A stretch of DNA of 11,999 bases, taken from contig JASFUX010000095.1 in NCBI GenBank assembly GCA_050050115.1, forward strand, positions 1 to 11,999, in the 5' to 3' direction. The notes under the pieces are model-generated. The model was not told where the DNA came from. It saw nothing but the letters and a program-made list of their open reading frames with translations, and did no database searches. Both the position numbers and the translations under genes were made by a program. Within the stretch, counting starts at the first letter, position 1, and each line of letters opens with the position of its first letter. Shown piece after piece: positions 5,045 to 11,999 of the stretch. This DNA comes from JASFUX01 sp050050115 (GTDB taxonomy: Bacteria; Pseudomonadota; Alphaproteobacteria; Caulobacterales; Maricaulaceae).

Positions 5045-6214
5045 TCACGCCGCTTCGGCCTCTGAGGGCTCACCGGCGAGCGCGGCGGCGAAGTCGGCCG
5101 CCGAGAACGGCCTTAGGTCGTCCACGCCTTCGCCAATGCCGGTGAAATAGATCGGCAGCTCCGGGTGCGCGTCGGCGAGGGCGACGAGCACGCCGCCTTT
5201 GGCCGTGCCGTCGAGCTTGGTCATCACCAAGCCGGTCACGCCCGCGATGTCCTTGAACGCCTGGGCTTGGGAAAGGGCGTTCTGGCCCACTGTCGCGTCG
5301 AGCACCAGGAGCACGTGATGCGGCGCGCTCTCGTCCTGCTTTTTCAACACGCGGACGATCTTCGCCAGCTCCTCCATCAGGCCTTGCTTGTTCTGCAGCC
5401 GCCCGGCGGTGTCGACCAGAAGCACGTCCGCGCCGTCAGCCTTGGCTTTGTCGTAAGCGTCGAACACCAGCCCGGCCGCGTCCGCGCCGATCTCACGGGC
5501 GACGACCGGCGCGCCCGCGCGTTCGCCCCAGACCTTGACCTGTTCGATCGCGGCGGCGCGGAAGGTGTCCCCGGCGGCGAGCACGACCTTGCGGCCCTCG
5601 CGCGCGATCATCGCAGCGATCTTGCCCAAGGTGGTGGTCTTGCCCGATCCGTTGACGCCGACGAACAGCACGACTTGCGGCGCGGGACCCGAAAGATCGA
5701 AGTCGCGCTCGTGCGGCGCCAAAGTCTCCGAGACCACGTCGGCGAGGGCGCCGCGCACCTCGGCGTCGGTGACCTCCTTGTCGAATTTGTCCTTCGACAA
5801 ACGGGCGATCACGCGCGACGCAGGCCCCGCGCCGAGATCGGACGTCAGCAGCAGATCTTCGAGCTCTTCGAGCGCCGCTTCGTCGAGCTTGCGCTTGGTG
5901 AAAACGGCCGAGACGCTGTCTGACAGGCGCGAGGACGACTTCTTCAGGCCGTCGGCGAGGCGGGAGAAAAAGCCGCGCTTCATCTCGAGCTGGTCGGGAC
6001 CGGACGGCGGAATCTCGAACGGCGGCTCATCCGGCGGATAGACCGGATCGGGCGAGGGCGCAGGCTCTTCGGGCTCGGACGGGCCAGGCGGCGTTTCCGG
6101 CGGAGCCGGCGCGGGTTCGGGCTCCGGCTCGGGCGCGGGAACCTCCGGATCGCCGTCGCCGCCGATCGGCGCGGCCTCGTCCGCTTTCTTCTTTTTGCCC
6201 CAGAAAAACTTCAC
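5045..6214 (-). CDS. ftsY: Signal recognition particle receptor FtsY
   Basis: FtsY is the membrane-associated GTPase that receives SRP-ribosome complexes (Ffh) and hands nascent membrane proteins to SecYEG. The 389-residue product has a basic N-terminus (MKFFWGKKKK), an acidic Pro/Glu/Ala-rich A domain (about 20-75), the N helical domain (about 78-165), and the G domain with P-loop GVNGSGKTTT (186-195), DTFRAAA (216-222), DTAGR (268-272), TKLDGTAKGG (332-341) and the closing GIGEGVDDLRPF (359-370). All GTP-binding motifs are intact. It starts with GTG at 6214, overlapping the mtaB stop by four bases (GTGA), so it is translationally coupled to mtaB. An amphipathic helix just before the N domain (MKRGFFSRLADGLKKSS, 78-94) probably contacts lipid. 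Confidence 0.97.
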   Translation of the reverse strand: MKFFWGKKKKADEAAPIGGDGDPEVPAPEPEPEPAPAPPETPPGPSEPEEPAPSPDPVYPPDEPPFEIPPSGPDQLEMKRGFFSRLADGLKKSSSRLSDSVSAVFTKRKLDEAALEELEDLLLTSDLGAGPASRVIARLSKDKFDKEVTDAEVRGALADVVSETLAPHERDFDLSGPAPQVVLFVGVNGSGKTTTLGKIAAMIAREGRKVVLAAGDTFRAAAIEQVKVWGERAGAPVVAREIGADAAGLVFDAYDKAKADGADVLLVDTAGRLQNKQGLMEELAKIVRVLKKQDESAPHHVLLVLDATVGQNALSQAQAFKDIAGVTGLVMTKLDGTAKGGVLVALADAHPELPIYFTGIGEGVDDLRPFSAADFAAALAGEPSEAEAA

Positions 6215-7506
6215 GTCACGACCTCGCCCTGCAGCTCGCGCCCGTCATGACCAAGGATGCGGACGCGCGCAAGGTCTCCGGCGGCATGCGCGCCGTTCGC
6301 CAGGCGCACAGGTGAATAGTCCGCCAAGCGCCCGAAGTCCGGCCGCTCGATCAGCGCTTCGCCCGTGGTTCCGACATGGCGTTCGAGATGCGCGGCGAGC
6401 GCGGCGTCCGCCTTGGCGCGCAACCGCGCGGCGCGATCCTTGACCAGCGCGCGGTCGAGCTGCGGCATCCGCGCCGCCGGCGTGTCGGGGCGCGGGGAGA
6501 ACGGAAACACATGCACGAACGTCAGCGCGCACGCGTCAATGAGGTCGAGCGAATTGGCGAACATCTCTTCGGTCTCGGTCGGAAAGCCGGCGATGATGTC
6601 GGCGCCGAACGCGATCTCCGGCCGCGCCGCCTTTAGAGACGCGCACAGCTTGATCGCGTCGTCGCGGCTGTGCCGGCGCTTCATCCGCTTCAGGATCATG
6701 TCGTCGCCGGACTGCAGCGACAGATGCAGATGCGGCGCGACGCGCGGTTTGTCGACGACGAACGCATAGAGTTCCGGATCGATCTCAACGGCGTCGAGTG
6801 AGGACAGGCGCAGACGCGCCAGCTCGGGAACGGCGGTCAGGATCTCGCGCACCAGGGCGCCGAGCTGCGGCGCGCTCGGCAGGTCGGCGCCCCACGAGGT
6901 GATGTCGACGCCGGTAAGGACGACCTCGCGATAGCCGTTCTCGACGAGGCGGCGCACCTGGGCGACGGCGTCGTCGATCGGGACCGAACGCGAGTTGCCG
7001 CGGCCGAAGGGGATGACGCAGAAGGTGCAGCGGTGATCGCAGCCGTTCTGGACCTGCACATAGGCGCGCGCCCGCTCGCCGAACCCGTCGATCAGACGGC
7101 GTTCGGTGCGCGTGACCGCCATGATGTCGGAGACGCCGGCTTGCGTCGGCGCGGCCCAGGTCTCCGTCTTGAGCTTCTCTTCGTTGCCGACGACGGCGTC
7201 GACCTCGGGCATGTCGGCGAACATCTTCGGGTCGACCTGCGCCGCGCAGCCGGTGACGACCAGCTTGGCGTCCGGGCGCTCACGGCGGAGCTTCCGGATC
7301 GACTGGCGCGCCTGACGCACGGCCTCGCCGGTCACCGCGCAGGTGTTGAACACTAGAGTGTTCTCCGCCGCGCCGGCTTGCGACTTGATCACCTCGGATT
7401 CGTAGGCGTTCAGCCGGCAGCCGAAGGTGACCACTTCGAGCGGCGCTGCAGGCACGCTCGAAGTGTCATCTTCGGGCGTCGGGGCGGTGATTTCATCAGC
7501 GTCCAT
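6211..7506 (-). CDS. mtaB: tRNA t6A37 methylthiotransferase MtaB
   Basis: MtaB is a radical-SAM methylthiotransferase that converts t6A to ms2t6A at position 37 of tRNAs reading ANN codons. Seen in the 431-residue product: the N-terminal UPF0004 domain with three cluster cysteines C30 (TFGCRLNAYESE), C56 (NTCAVT) and C87 (TGCAAQ); the radical-SAM motif C156-x3-C160-x2-C163 (NGCDHRCTFCVIPFGRG); and a C-terminal TRAM-like strand region from about 381. The TFGCR-N-ES and CVIPFGRG-SRS sequences match the MtaB group better than MiaB or RimO. The frame stays open upstream to 7821, but the ATG at 7506 gives the family-standard N-terminus and leaves 47 bases to the preceding gene's stop. It overlaps ftsY by four bases. 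Confidence 0.95.
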   Translation of the reverse strand: MDADEITAPTPEDDTSSVPAAPLEVVTFGCRLNAYESEVIKSQAGAAENTLVFNTCAVTGEAVRQARQSIRKLRRERPDAKLVVTGCAAQVDPKMFADMPEVDAVVGNEEKLKTETWAAPTQAGVSDIMAVTRTERRLIDGFGERARAYVQVQNGCDHRCTFCVIPFGRGNSRSVPIDDAVAQVRRLVENGYREVVLTGVDITSWGADLPSAPQLGALVREILTAVPELARLRLSSLDAVEIDPELYAFVVDKPRVAPHLHLSLQSGDDMILKRMKRRHSRDDAIKLCASLKAARPEIAFGADIIAGFPTETEEMFANSLDLIDACALTFVHVFPFSPRPDTPAARMPQLDRALVKDRAARLRAKADAALAAHLERHVGTTGEALIERPDFGRLADYSPVRLANGAHAAGDLARVRILGHDGRELQGEVVT

Positions 7507-7553
7507 GGCCCGTCGAACGTGGGCGCGGGCGGTCTCGCGGTCAAGCGCACGGG

Positions 7554-8402
7554 TTAGGCGCGGGCGCGACCCGCGGCGACGGTCAGGAAGATGCCGCCCA
7601 GGATCAGCACCGAAGCCAACGCGAGCCGCAGCGTGAACGGTTCGCCGAGAAGCGCGACGCCGCCCGCCGCGGCGATAACCGGCACGGAGAGCTGAACGAT
7701 CGGGGCGGCCATCGGGGCGAGACCTCTCAGCGCGGCGTACCAGATCACGTAGCCGAGCCCCGACGTGATTGCGCCCGACGCGATCGCCAGGCCGACGCCT
7801 GCCGGCGCGGCCTCGCTCCAAGAAGGGCCGGCGAGAAAGAGCAGCGCCGCAAACGGCAACGCGAGAGCGAAGTTGCGCGCCGTCGCGGCCACCGCATCAG
7901 GCTCCTGCTTTCCGAGAACGGAGTAGACGCCCCAGGCGACGCCGGCCGCCGCCATCAGCAGCGCGCTCGCAAGTGGCGGCGCGGAGAGACCGGGCGAGAG
8001 CAGATAGACGAGGCCGGCGAAGGCGACGGCGAAGCCGGTCCATTCGAGCGCCTTCGGCCGCGCGCCCGTCGCGACGCCGATGGCGATCATCGTGATCTGC
8101 ACACAGGCGAACAGGATCAACGCGCCCGCCCCCGCATCGAGGCCGATGTAGGCGAGCGAGAAGCCGATCGCGTAAGCGAACAGCGCGAACGCCGGACGCA
8201 CGTCCTGGAACTTGATTGGCCGGACGCGTCCGTGGCGCGCGATCAGGAACGGCGCGAGAGCAAACGCGCCGGCGGCGAGGCGGATCTGAGTGAAACCGAC
8301 CGGATCGATCAGACCGTCTTTGAGCGCCATGCGGCAAAGGATGGAGTTCGCCGCGAACGCGATCATCGCCAGGACGGTCAGGGCGACAGTGCGCCAGGGC
8401 AT
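7554..8402 (-). CDS. EamA/DMT-family transporter (between dapF and mtaB)
   Basis: A ten-helix membrane permease of the EamA family, substrate unknown. The 282-residue product shows both halves, with WGVYSVLGK near the middle and the closing pattern ALRGLAPMAAPIVQLSVP followed by GGVALLGEPFTLRLALASVLILGGI, both very typical of EamA. Start choice is not decided by a Shine-Dalgarno: ATG at 8402 begins at the first helix, while an in-frame ATG at 8444 would add an Arg/Ser-rich leader (MRSSSRSRARKPRP) consistent with a cytoplasmic N-terminus. It lies 110 bases after dapF and 47 before mtaB on the same strand. It is not an obvious duplicate of the second EamA gene at 4177-5016: the matching motifs are general family ones. 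Confidence 0.88.
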   Translation of the reverse strand: MPWRTVALTVLAMIAFAANSILCRMALKDGLIDPVGFTQIRLAAGAFALAPFLIARHGRVRPIKFQDVRPAFALFAYAIGFSLAYIGLDAGAGALILFACVQITMIAIGVATGARPKALEWTGFAVAFAGLVYLLSPGLSAPPLASALLMAAAGVAWGVYSVLGKQEPDAVAATARNFALALPFAALLFLAGPSWSEAAPAGVGLAIASGAITSGLGYVIWYAALRGLAPMAAPIVQLSVPVIAAAGGVALLGEPFTLRLALASVLILGGIFLTVAAGRARA

Positions 8403-8512
8403 GGGGCGGGGCTTTCGTGCACGCGAACGCGAGGACGAGCGCATCGAACGCTCGCGCGCAAATTGTTGCAAGCTGCGGCTGGACTGAGATGAACGAAACC
8501 GCTCTGCGGAAG

Positions 8513-9352
8513 CTAACCCGCCCTCGCCACATCCATGTCGGCTTCGTACTCGAGCTCGATCGGGCCGGTCATCAGCACGTGATCGTCGCTCTCGCGCCAT
8601 TCGACGGTGAGCTCGCCGCCGTCGAGTTCAACGGTGGCGAAGCGGGCGCAGAGGCCGCGCCGGGTCGCGGCGACAACCGCCGCGCAGGCGCCGGTGCCGC
8701 ACGCCCGGGTGATCCCGACGCCGCGCTCCCACACCCTGAAACGGATGTAGTCGGGACGGCGGATCTCCGCGAAGCCGATGTTCGCCCGCTCGGGGAAGAG
8801 CGGATGGTTCTCCAGCATCGAGCCGAGCTTGTCGACCGCCAGGCTCTCGACGTCCTCGACGAAGAAGACGCAGTGCGGGTTGCCCATGTTGACCGCGCCG
8901 GGGGTGTGGATCAGCGGCTTGTCGACCGGGCCGATCGCCAGCTCCAGCCGGCGGGTGTCCATCTTCTCGGCGAGCGGGATCTCCTCCCACTTCAAGAGCG
9001 GGCTGCCCATGTCGACGCAGATGGTTTTCGGCGCGCGGCGCTCGGCGACGAGCCGGCCGGCGTTGGTCTCGATCACGGCGCGCTGGCCGTCGCCCTCGTT
9101 AAGCAAGAGCCAGCCGACGCAGCGCGCGGCGTTGCCGCAGGCGTCGACCTCTCCGCCGTCAGCGTTCCAGATGCGCATGAAGGCGTCGCCGCGGATCGAT
9201 CGCTCGATCGCGATGACTTGATCGCAGCCCACCCCTTGGCGCGGATCGGCGATCGCGCGCGCCTGGTCGGGCGTTAACGAGAGGCCGCCCCGATCGCGCG
9301 CATCGAAGATCGCGAAGGCGTTGCCGAGGCCGTTCATCTTGAAGAGCTTCAT
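8513..9352 (-). CDS. dapF: Diaminopimelate epimerase DapF
   Basis: DapF interconverts LL- and meso-diaminopimelate, the last racemisation step before lysine and the source of the meso-DAP used in peptidoglycan. It is a cytoplasmic PLP-independent enzyme using two cysteines. The 279-residue product has the family length and both catalytic motifs: ACGNAARC with C72 and ACGTGACA with C218, plus NADGGEVD (63-70), GNPH (157-160) and the N-terminal KMNGLGN (5-11). The residue after GLGN is Ala where Asp is usual (GND-F). The ATG at 9352 gives the standard MKLFKMNGLGN start; no strong Shine-Dalgarno precedes it. It is the first gene of the probable operon running to ispZ and is divergent from the transglutaminase-like gene. 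Confidence 0.97.
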   Translation of the reverse strand: MKLFKMNGLGNAFAIFDARDRGGLSLTPDQARAIADPRQGVGCDQVIAIERSIRGDAFMRIWNADGGEVDACGNAARCVGWLLLNEGDGQRAVIETNAGRLVAERRAPKTICVDMGSPLLKWEEIPLAEKMDTRRLELAIGPVDKPLIHTPGAVNMGNPHCVFFVEDVESLAVDKLGSMLENHPLFPERANIGFAEIRRPDYIRFRVWERGVGITRACGTGACAAVVAATRRGLCARFATVELDGGELTVEWRESDDHVLMTGPIELEYEADMDVARAG

Positions 9353-9623
9353 GGCGCGTCCAGATGCACGAAGGGGGCCAGATCGACGCCTCCGCCCCCA
9401 AACGCCAGTCCCGCCGCCGATCCAAGGCCCGATATATGGCCCGCCGCGGCGCTTGAGGAAAGGCCTTGCGGAAGCCGGTTGCAGCTTGTGCTGTCGCGGC
9501 GCGGGGTTCCCCTCGAAAGCGCATTCCCGGGCGCGGCTGCCGCATCACGGGAAACATGAGGAACGCTGGCGATTGCACGCTAGAGTAGATAAGCTTTCAG
9601 ACGCATGCAAACAGGGGGACGGC
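9353..9623. other. Divergent promoter region between dapF and the transglutaminase-like gene
   Basis: This 271-base gap must hold promoters for both flanking genes. A minus-strand TATATC near 9430-9437 could be a -10 for dapF but has no convincing -35. On the plus strand TTGCAC (9573-9578) and the TAGAGTAGATAAG stretch (9581-9593) are promoter-like without ideal spacing. The plus frame is open through the gap, but the predicted peptide is Arg/Pro-rich, unlike a real N-terminus, and the signal peptide starts only at 9624. Confidence 0.5.
9613..9619 (+). promoter_or_regulatory. Shine-Dalgarno deciding the GTG start at 9624
   Basis: The purine run AGGGGGA lies four bases before GTG at 9624. It supports that GTG as the true start, rather than the far upstream ATG at 9321 in the same frame, and the residues that follow form a clear signal peptide. 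Confidence 0.7.
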
Positions 9624-11702
9624 GTGCTGAACTGGATACAATCCGCATGCGCAAGTCTTGCAGCCGCAGTGGTTTTGGCTGGCGGTGCACATGCACAAAC
9701 ACCGCCCGCGCCGCCGATCGGGCCTCTCGGGGCGCCGCCGTCGGCAAGCTCCAGCGCCGTTCTGGAGCTTCATCCGACACCGGATTTTGTCGTTGAGCAC
9801 GCGTATACGGCTCCTGAGGAAGCGCAGTTCGAGCCCTTCCAGGGCGTTCGCATTCTGCTTCTGGACACTCAGCACGATACGACGGGCGCGCAGGAGGCGC
9901 ACTATTCGCGTACGGTCGCGCAGGCCGCGGCCTACGCCGGGGTCGTTCAAGTCTCGCAGCTGGCGGTCCCTTATGATCCCGCGTTCCAGCGTCTGGAGTT
10001 CCACCACGTCCGCGTCGTCCGCGACGGCGCGGTGGAGGATCGCTCCGAACGGACCCATTTCGATGTCTTACGACGCGAGGAGTTTCTCGAACAGCTCGTC
10101 ATGACGGGCGCGCTGACCGCGACATTGCGGCTTGACGACGTACGCGCCGGCGACATCGTCGACGTCGCTTACACGGTTTATGGAAATCCCGAGAGCTACG
10201 GCGGTCGGCACGCCGCGGCCTTCGTGCTCGGATCGCCGGTTCCGATCGAGACCTTTGCGCTGCGCAGCCGCTGGCCCTCGGGCGCCGCCTGGACGCTGCG
10301 AGGAAGCGGGCCCGAGGTGACCGAAACGCGCGATGGCGACACCTTCGTAATCGAGGCTCCTCCGCAACCATTGGACAAGATCGAGCCGGTGCTGCTCACG
10401 CCGATCACTGAGCCGCTTGTCCCGATGATTCAGGCGTCGAGTTTTGGCGATTGGAGCGATATCGCGGCCTGGGGCCGAGAATTCTATCGAACCGAGGAGA
10501 ACGCCGAGGTCTCTGCCCTCGCGGAAACTTTCATCGCCGAGCACCCGACGAAAGCCGAGCAGATCGTCGCCGCGTTGAGGTTTGTGCAGCAGGACGTGCG
10601 CTACTTCGCTTTGATCCTCGGCGAGGGCGGCTACGTGCCGGCGCCGGTCAGTGAAACTCTGCGATCCCGCTCGGGCGACTGCAAAGCCAAGACCTTGCTG
10701 TTCCTTTCATTGATGGACGCTCTCGGCGTCGAGGCGAACGCCGCCTTGGTCAGCACCGGCCTCGGGGAGACCTTGCCGGACTGGCCCGCCTCGCCGATCA
10801 CCTTTGACCACGTCCTGACGCGGGTTCGCCTTGACGGTGAAGACTATTGGCTGGACCCGACGGAGATATTCCAAGGCGGCGTGCTCGACGTGCTGTCCCA
10901 GCCCGACTACGGCTATGCGTTGCCGCTCGACGGCTCGGGCGAGTTGGTCAGCATGGAGCGCGACAGATCGGCCGAGCCGACTCGAATCTATCGGGACACA
11001 TATGACCTTTCCGAAGGCGCGGACGAGCCGGCGCGCTTTAGCGTCGAGCAAGTATTGACCGGAATTCCCGCTGATGTTCAGCGCGGTGTTTTCGCGAGCT
11101 TCTCGCGGGTCGATCTCGAAGAAGCGATGACCGGATACTATTCGTCCTTTCTCGGGGACGCCGAAATCGCCGATGCGGCGCAGTTCATAGACGACATCGA
11201 CGCGAACAGGTTCACCGTCACATATGACTTCAACCTGAATGATCCCTATACCGAAGATGACGAAGACGAAAATCTGGTTTGGCTCAACCTCTACGGCTAC
11301 GGCATCGCCGCGCCTCTCGCCAATGTAGATGCGGACGCGCGGGATTGGCCCTTATTGCTGCTGCATCAGGATGCGATGCGCCATGAAGTGGTGGTCCGGC
11401 TGCCGGCCGCGGCGAGCTGGGATTTCGAGACCGATCCGACCACGATTGAAAACGAGGCTTTTCGCTACGCCAGAACAGTCGAGCACCAAGGCGGGCGCTT
11501 GCTGATCACGCACGAATTGGAGGTGTACACGGAAACAGTCGCCGCAGAGCAGATCGAAGCTCTGCTTGAAGACCAAGACGAGATGCTCGAGGCGCTTTCG
11601 TACGAGATTTATATTCCGAAGCGGACGGTTGCGCGCGCGCCCGACCTGACGTTACCCCCGCTCGATCTCGGTCTTGAGCTGCCCGATCCGACTACTGAGT
11701 AG
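9624..11702 (+). CDS. Exported DUF3857/transglutaminase-like protein
   Basis: A 692-residue protein predicted to act in the periplasm. It begins at GTG 9624 with a signal peptide (MLNWIQ, hydrophobic core ASLAAAVVLAGG, then AHA-Q, cleavage near residue 24). The segment at about 50-260 matches the DUF3857 type of beta domain that precedes bacterial transglutaminase-like domains. The transglutaminase core at about 290-415 carries an intact putative triad: C353 in RSGDCKAKT, H396 in TFDHVL and D411 in YWLDPTE. The C-terminal part (about 445-690) is strand-rich and acidic, with a DPYTEDDEDEN segment. Proteins of this architecture occur widely in Gram-negative bacteria and are mostly uncharacterised; crosslinking or peptidase activity is possible but not shown. 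It is divergent from dapF and ends six bases from the stop of the convergent gene at 11709, with no visible terminator. Confidence 0.9.
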   Translation: MLNWIQSACASLAAAVVLAGGAHAQTPPAPPIGPLGAPPSASSSAVLELHPTPDFVVEHAYTAPEEAQFEPFQGVRILLLDTQHDTTGAQEAHYSRTVAQAAAYAGVVQVSQLAVPYDPAFQRLEFHHVRVVRDGAVEDRSERTHFDVLRREEFLEQLVMTGALTATLRLDDVRAGDIVDVAYTVYGNPESYGGRHAAAFVLGSPVPIETFALRSRWPSGAAWTLRGSGPEVTETRDGDTFVIEAPPQPLDKIEPVLLTPITEPLVPMIQASSFGDWSDIAAWGREFYRTEENAEVSALAETFIAEHPTKAEQIVAALRFVQQDVRYFALILGEGGYVPAPVSETLRSRSGDCKAKTLLFLSLMDALGVEANAALVSTGLGETLPDWPASPITFDHVLTRVRLDGEDYWLDPTEIFQGGVLDVLSQPDYGYALPLDGSGELVSMERDRSAEPTRIYRDTYDLSEGADEPARFSVEQVLTGIPADVQRGVFASFSRVDLEEAMTGYYSSFLGDAEIADAAQFIDDIDANRFTVTYDFNLNDPYTEDDEDENLVWLNLYGYGIAAPLANVDADARDWPLLLLHQDAMRHEVVVRLPAAASWDFETDPTTIENEAFRYARTVEHQGGRLLITHELEVYTETVAAEQIEALLEDQDEMLEALSYEIYIPKRTVARAPDLTLPPLDLGLELPDPTTE

Positions 11703-11708
11703 ATCGCT

Positions 11709-11999
11709 TCAGCAACCGAAATCGTCCATGATCGAGAGCAGGTCCTCAGCGCCGGCGCGATCGCCGTTCTCGCGATAAAGTTCGTAGGTTCGAAGATCGA
11801 TCCAGCACGCGGCCGCGTCAAAGCCCAAGTCCCGCGCTTTCACGGATTGCTGCTCGAGAAGCCGCGCATTCGACTCGAAGAAACCAACGCCGCTGAATAG
11901 CTCGAGCGCCTGATCGAGATCTTCGTTCGCCGCGAGCGCGTCGCCGAGTTCTCTCCGAACAATCGCGCGATCAAACAGCAACATCGATCGCATGTCGCG
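11709..11999 (-). CDS. C-terminal end of a TPR-like protein (partial, runs off window)
   Basis: Only the last 96 or so residues are visible; the frame remains open to the right edge, so the true start lies outside. The sequence is helical, with repeat-like spacing: DRAIVRRELGDALAANEDLD, then ALELFSGVGFFESNARLLEQ, and a last Y-x-x-x-G-D-R-A-G-A-E-D element. This pattern resembles tetratricopeptide-type helical repeats, although too little is seen to name a family. It ends in an acidic C-terminus (SIMDDFGC). It is convergent with the DUF3857 gene with only six bases between stops. Confidence 0.6.
   Translation of the reverse strand, partial: RDMRSMLLFDRAIVRRELGDALAANEDLDQALELFSGVGFFESNARLLEQQSVKARDLGFDAAACWIDLRTYELYRENGDRAGAEDLLSIMDDFGC

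Noticed and set aside
7507..7821. N-terminal extension of mtaB upstream of the ATG at 7506
   Set aside because: The extension would be Arg-rich without motifs and overlap the EamA gene; the ATG at 7506 fits the usual MtaB N-terminus.
9321..9623. Start of the transglutaminase-like gene at the upstream ATG 9321
   Set aside because: It would overlap the dapF start and place 101 Arg/Pro-rich residues before a clear signal peptide. The GTG at 9624 has a Shine-Dalgarno and begins the signal peptide.

Overview
The window looks like chromosomal DNA from a GC-rich alphaproteobacterium. The strongest clue is the minus-strand run dapF, mtaB, ftsY, ispZ/yciB, which from general knowledge is a recurrent alphaproteobacterial gene order. 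It lies close to cytochrome c maturation genes (ccmC, ccmD). A genus cannot be named from the sequence alone; a Caulobacterales, Hyphomonadaceae or Rhodobacterales-like relative would fit. No rRNA, tRNA, CRISPR array, insertion sequence, integrase or phage gene was recognised.

Layout from left to right. (1) Positions 72-1006, plus strand: ccmC and ccmD, overlapping by ATGA, ended by a perfect 14-bp bidirectional hairpin at 1073-1104. (2) 1129-1767, minus strand: a MarR-type winged-helix protein carrying a long Lys/Arg/Ala-rich tail like histone H1. (3) 1768-2352: a long divergent intergenic region, visibly less GC-rich than its surroundings. It holds two identical 16-bp dyads, five copies of an 8-mer, a 20-bp palindrome, and a hairpin that buries the Shine-Dalgarno of the next gene. 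(4) 2353-3360, plus strand: a hypothetical protein with a PcfJ-like C-terminal motif. (5) 9352 down to 3406, minus strand: a probable six-gene operon in the transcription order dapF, EamA transporter, mtaB, ftsY, EamA transporter, ispZ. (6) 9624-11702, plus strand, divergent from dapF: an exported DUF3857/transglutaminase-like protein with a Cys-His-Asp triad. (7) 11709-11999, minus strand: the C-terminal end of a TPR-like protein that runs off the window.

How the genes work together. CcmC and CcmD act in haem delivery to CcmE in system I cytochrome c biogenesis. The operon mixes cell-envelope and core functions: DapF makes meso-diaminopimelate for peptidoglycan and lysine, FtsY is the SRP receptor, YciB/IspZ is an inner-membrane envelope protein, and MtaB modifies t6A37 in tRNA. 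Two DMT-type permeases sit between them. The MarR-like gene and the PcfJ-like gene with their shared control region look like an accessory module lodged between the ccm genes and the dapF-ispZ block. That module and its structured intergenic region are the least ordinary part of the window.
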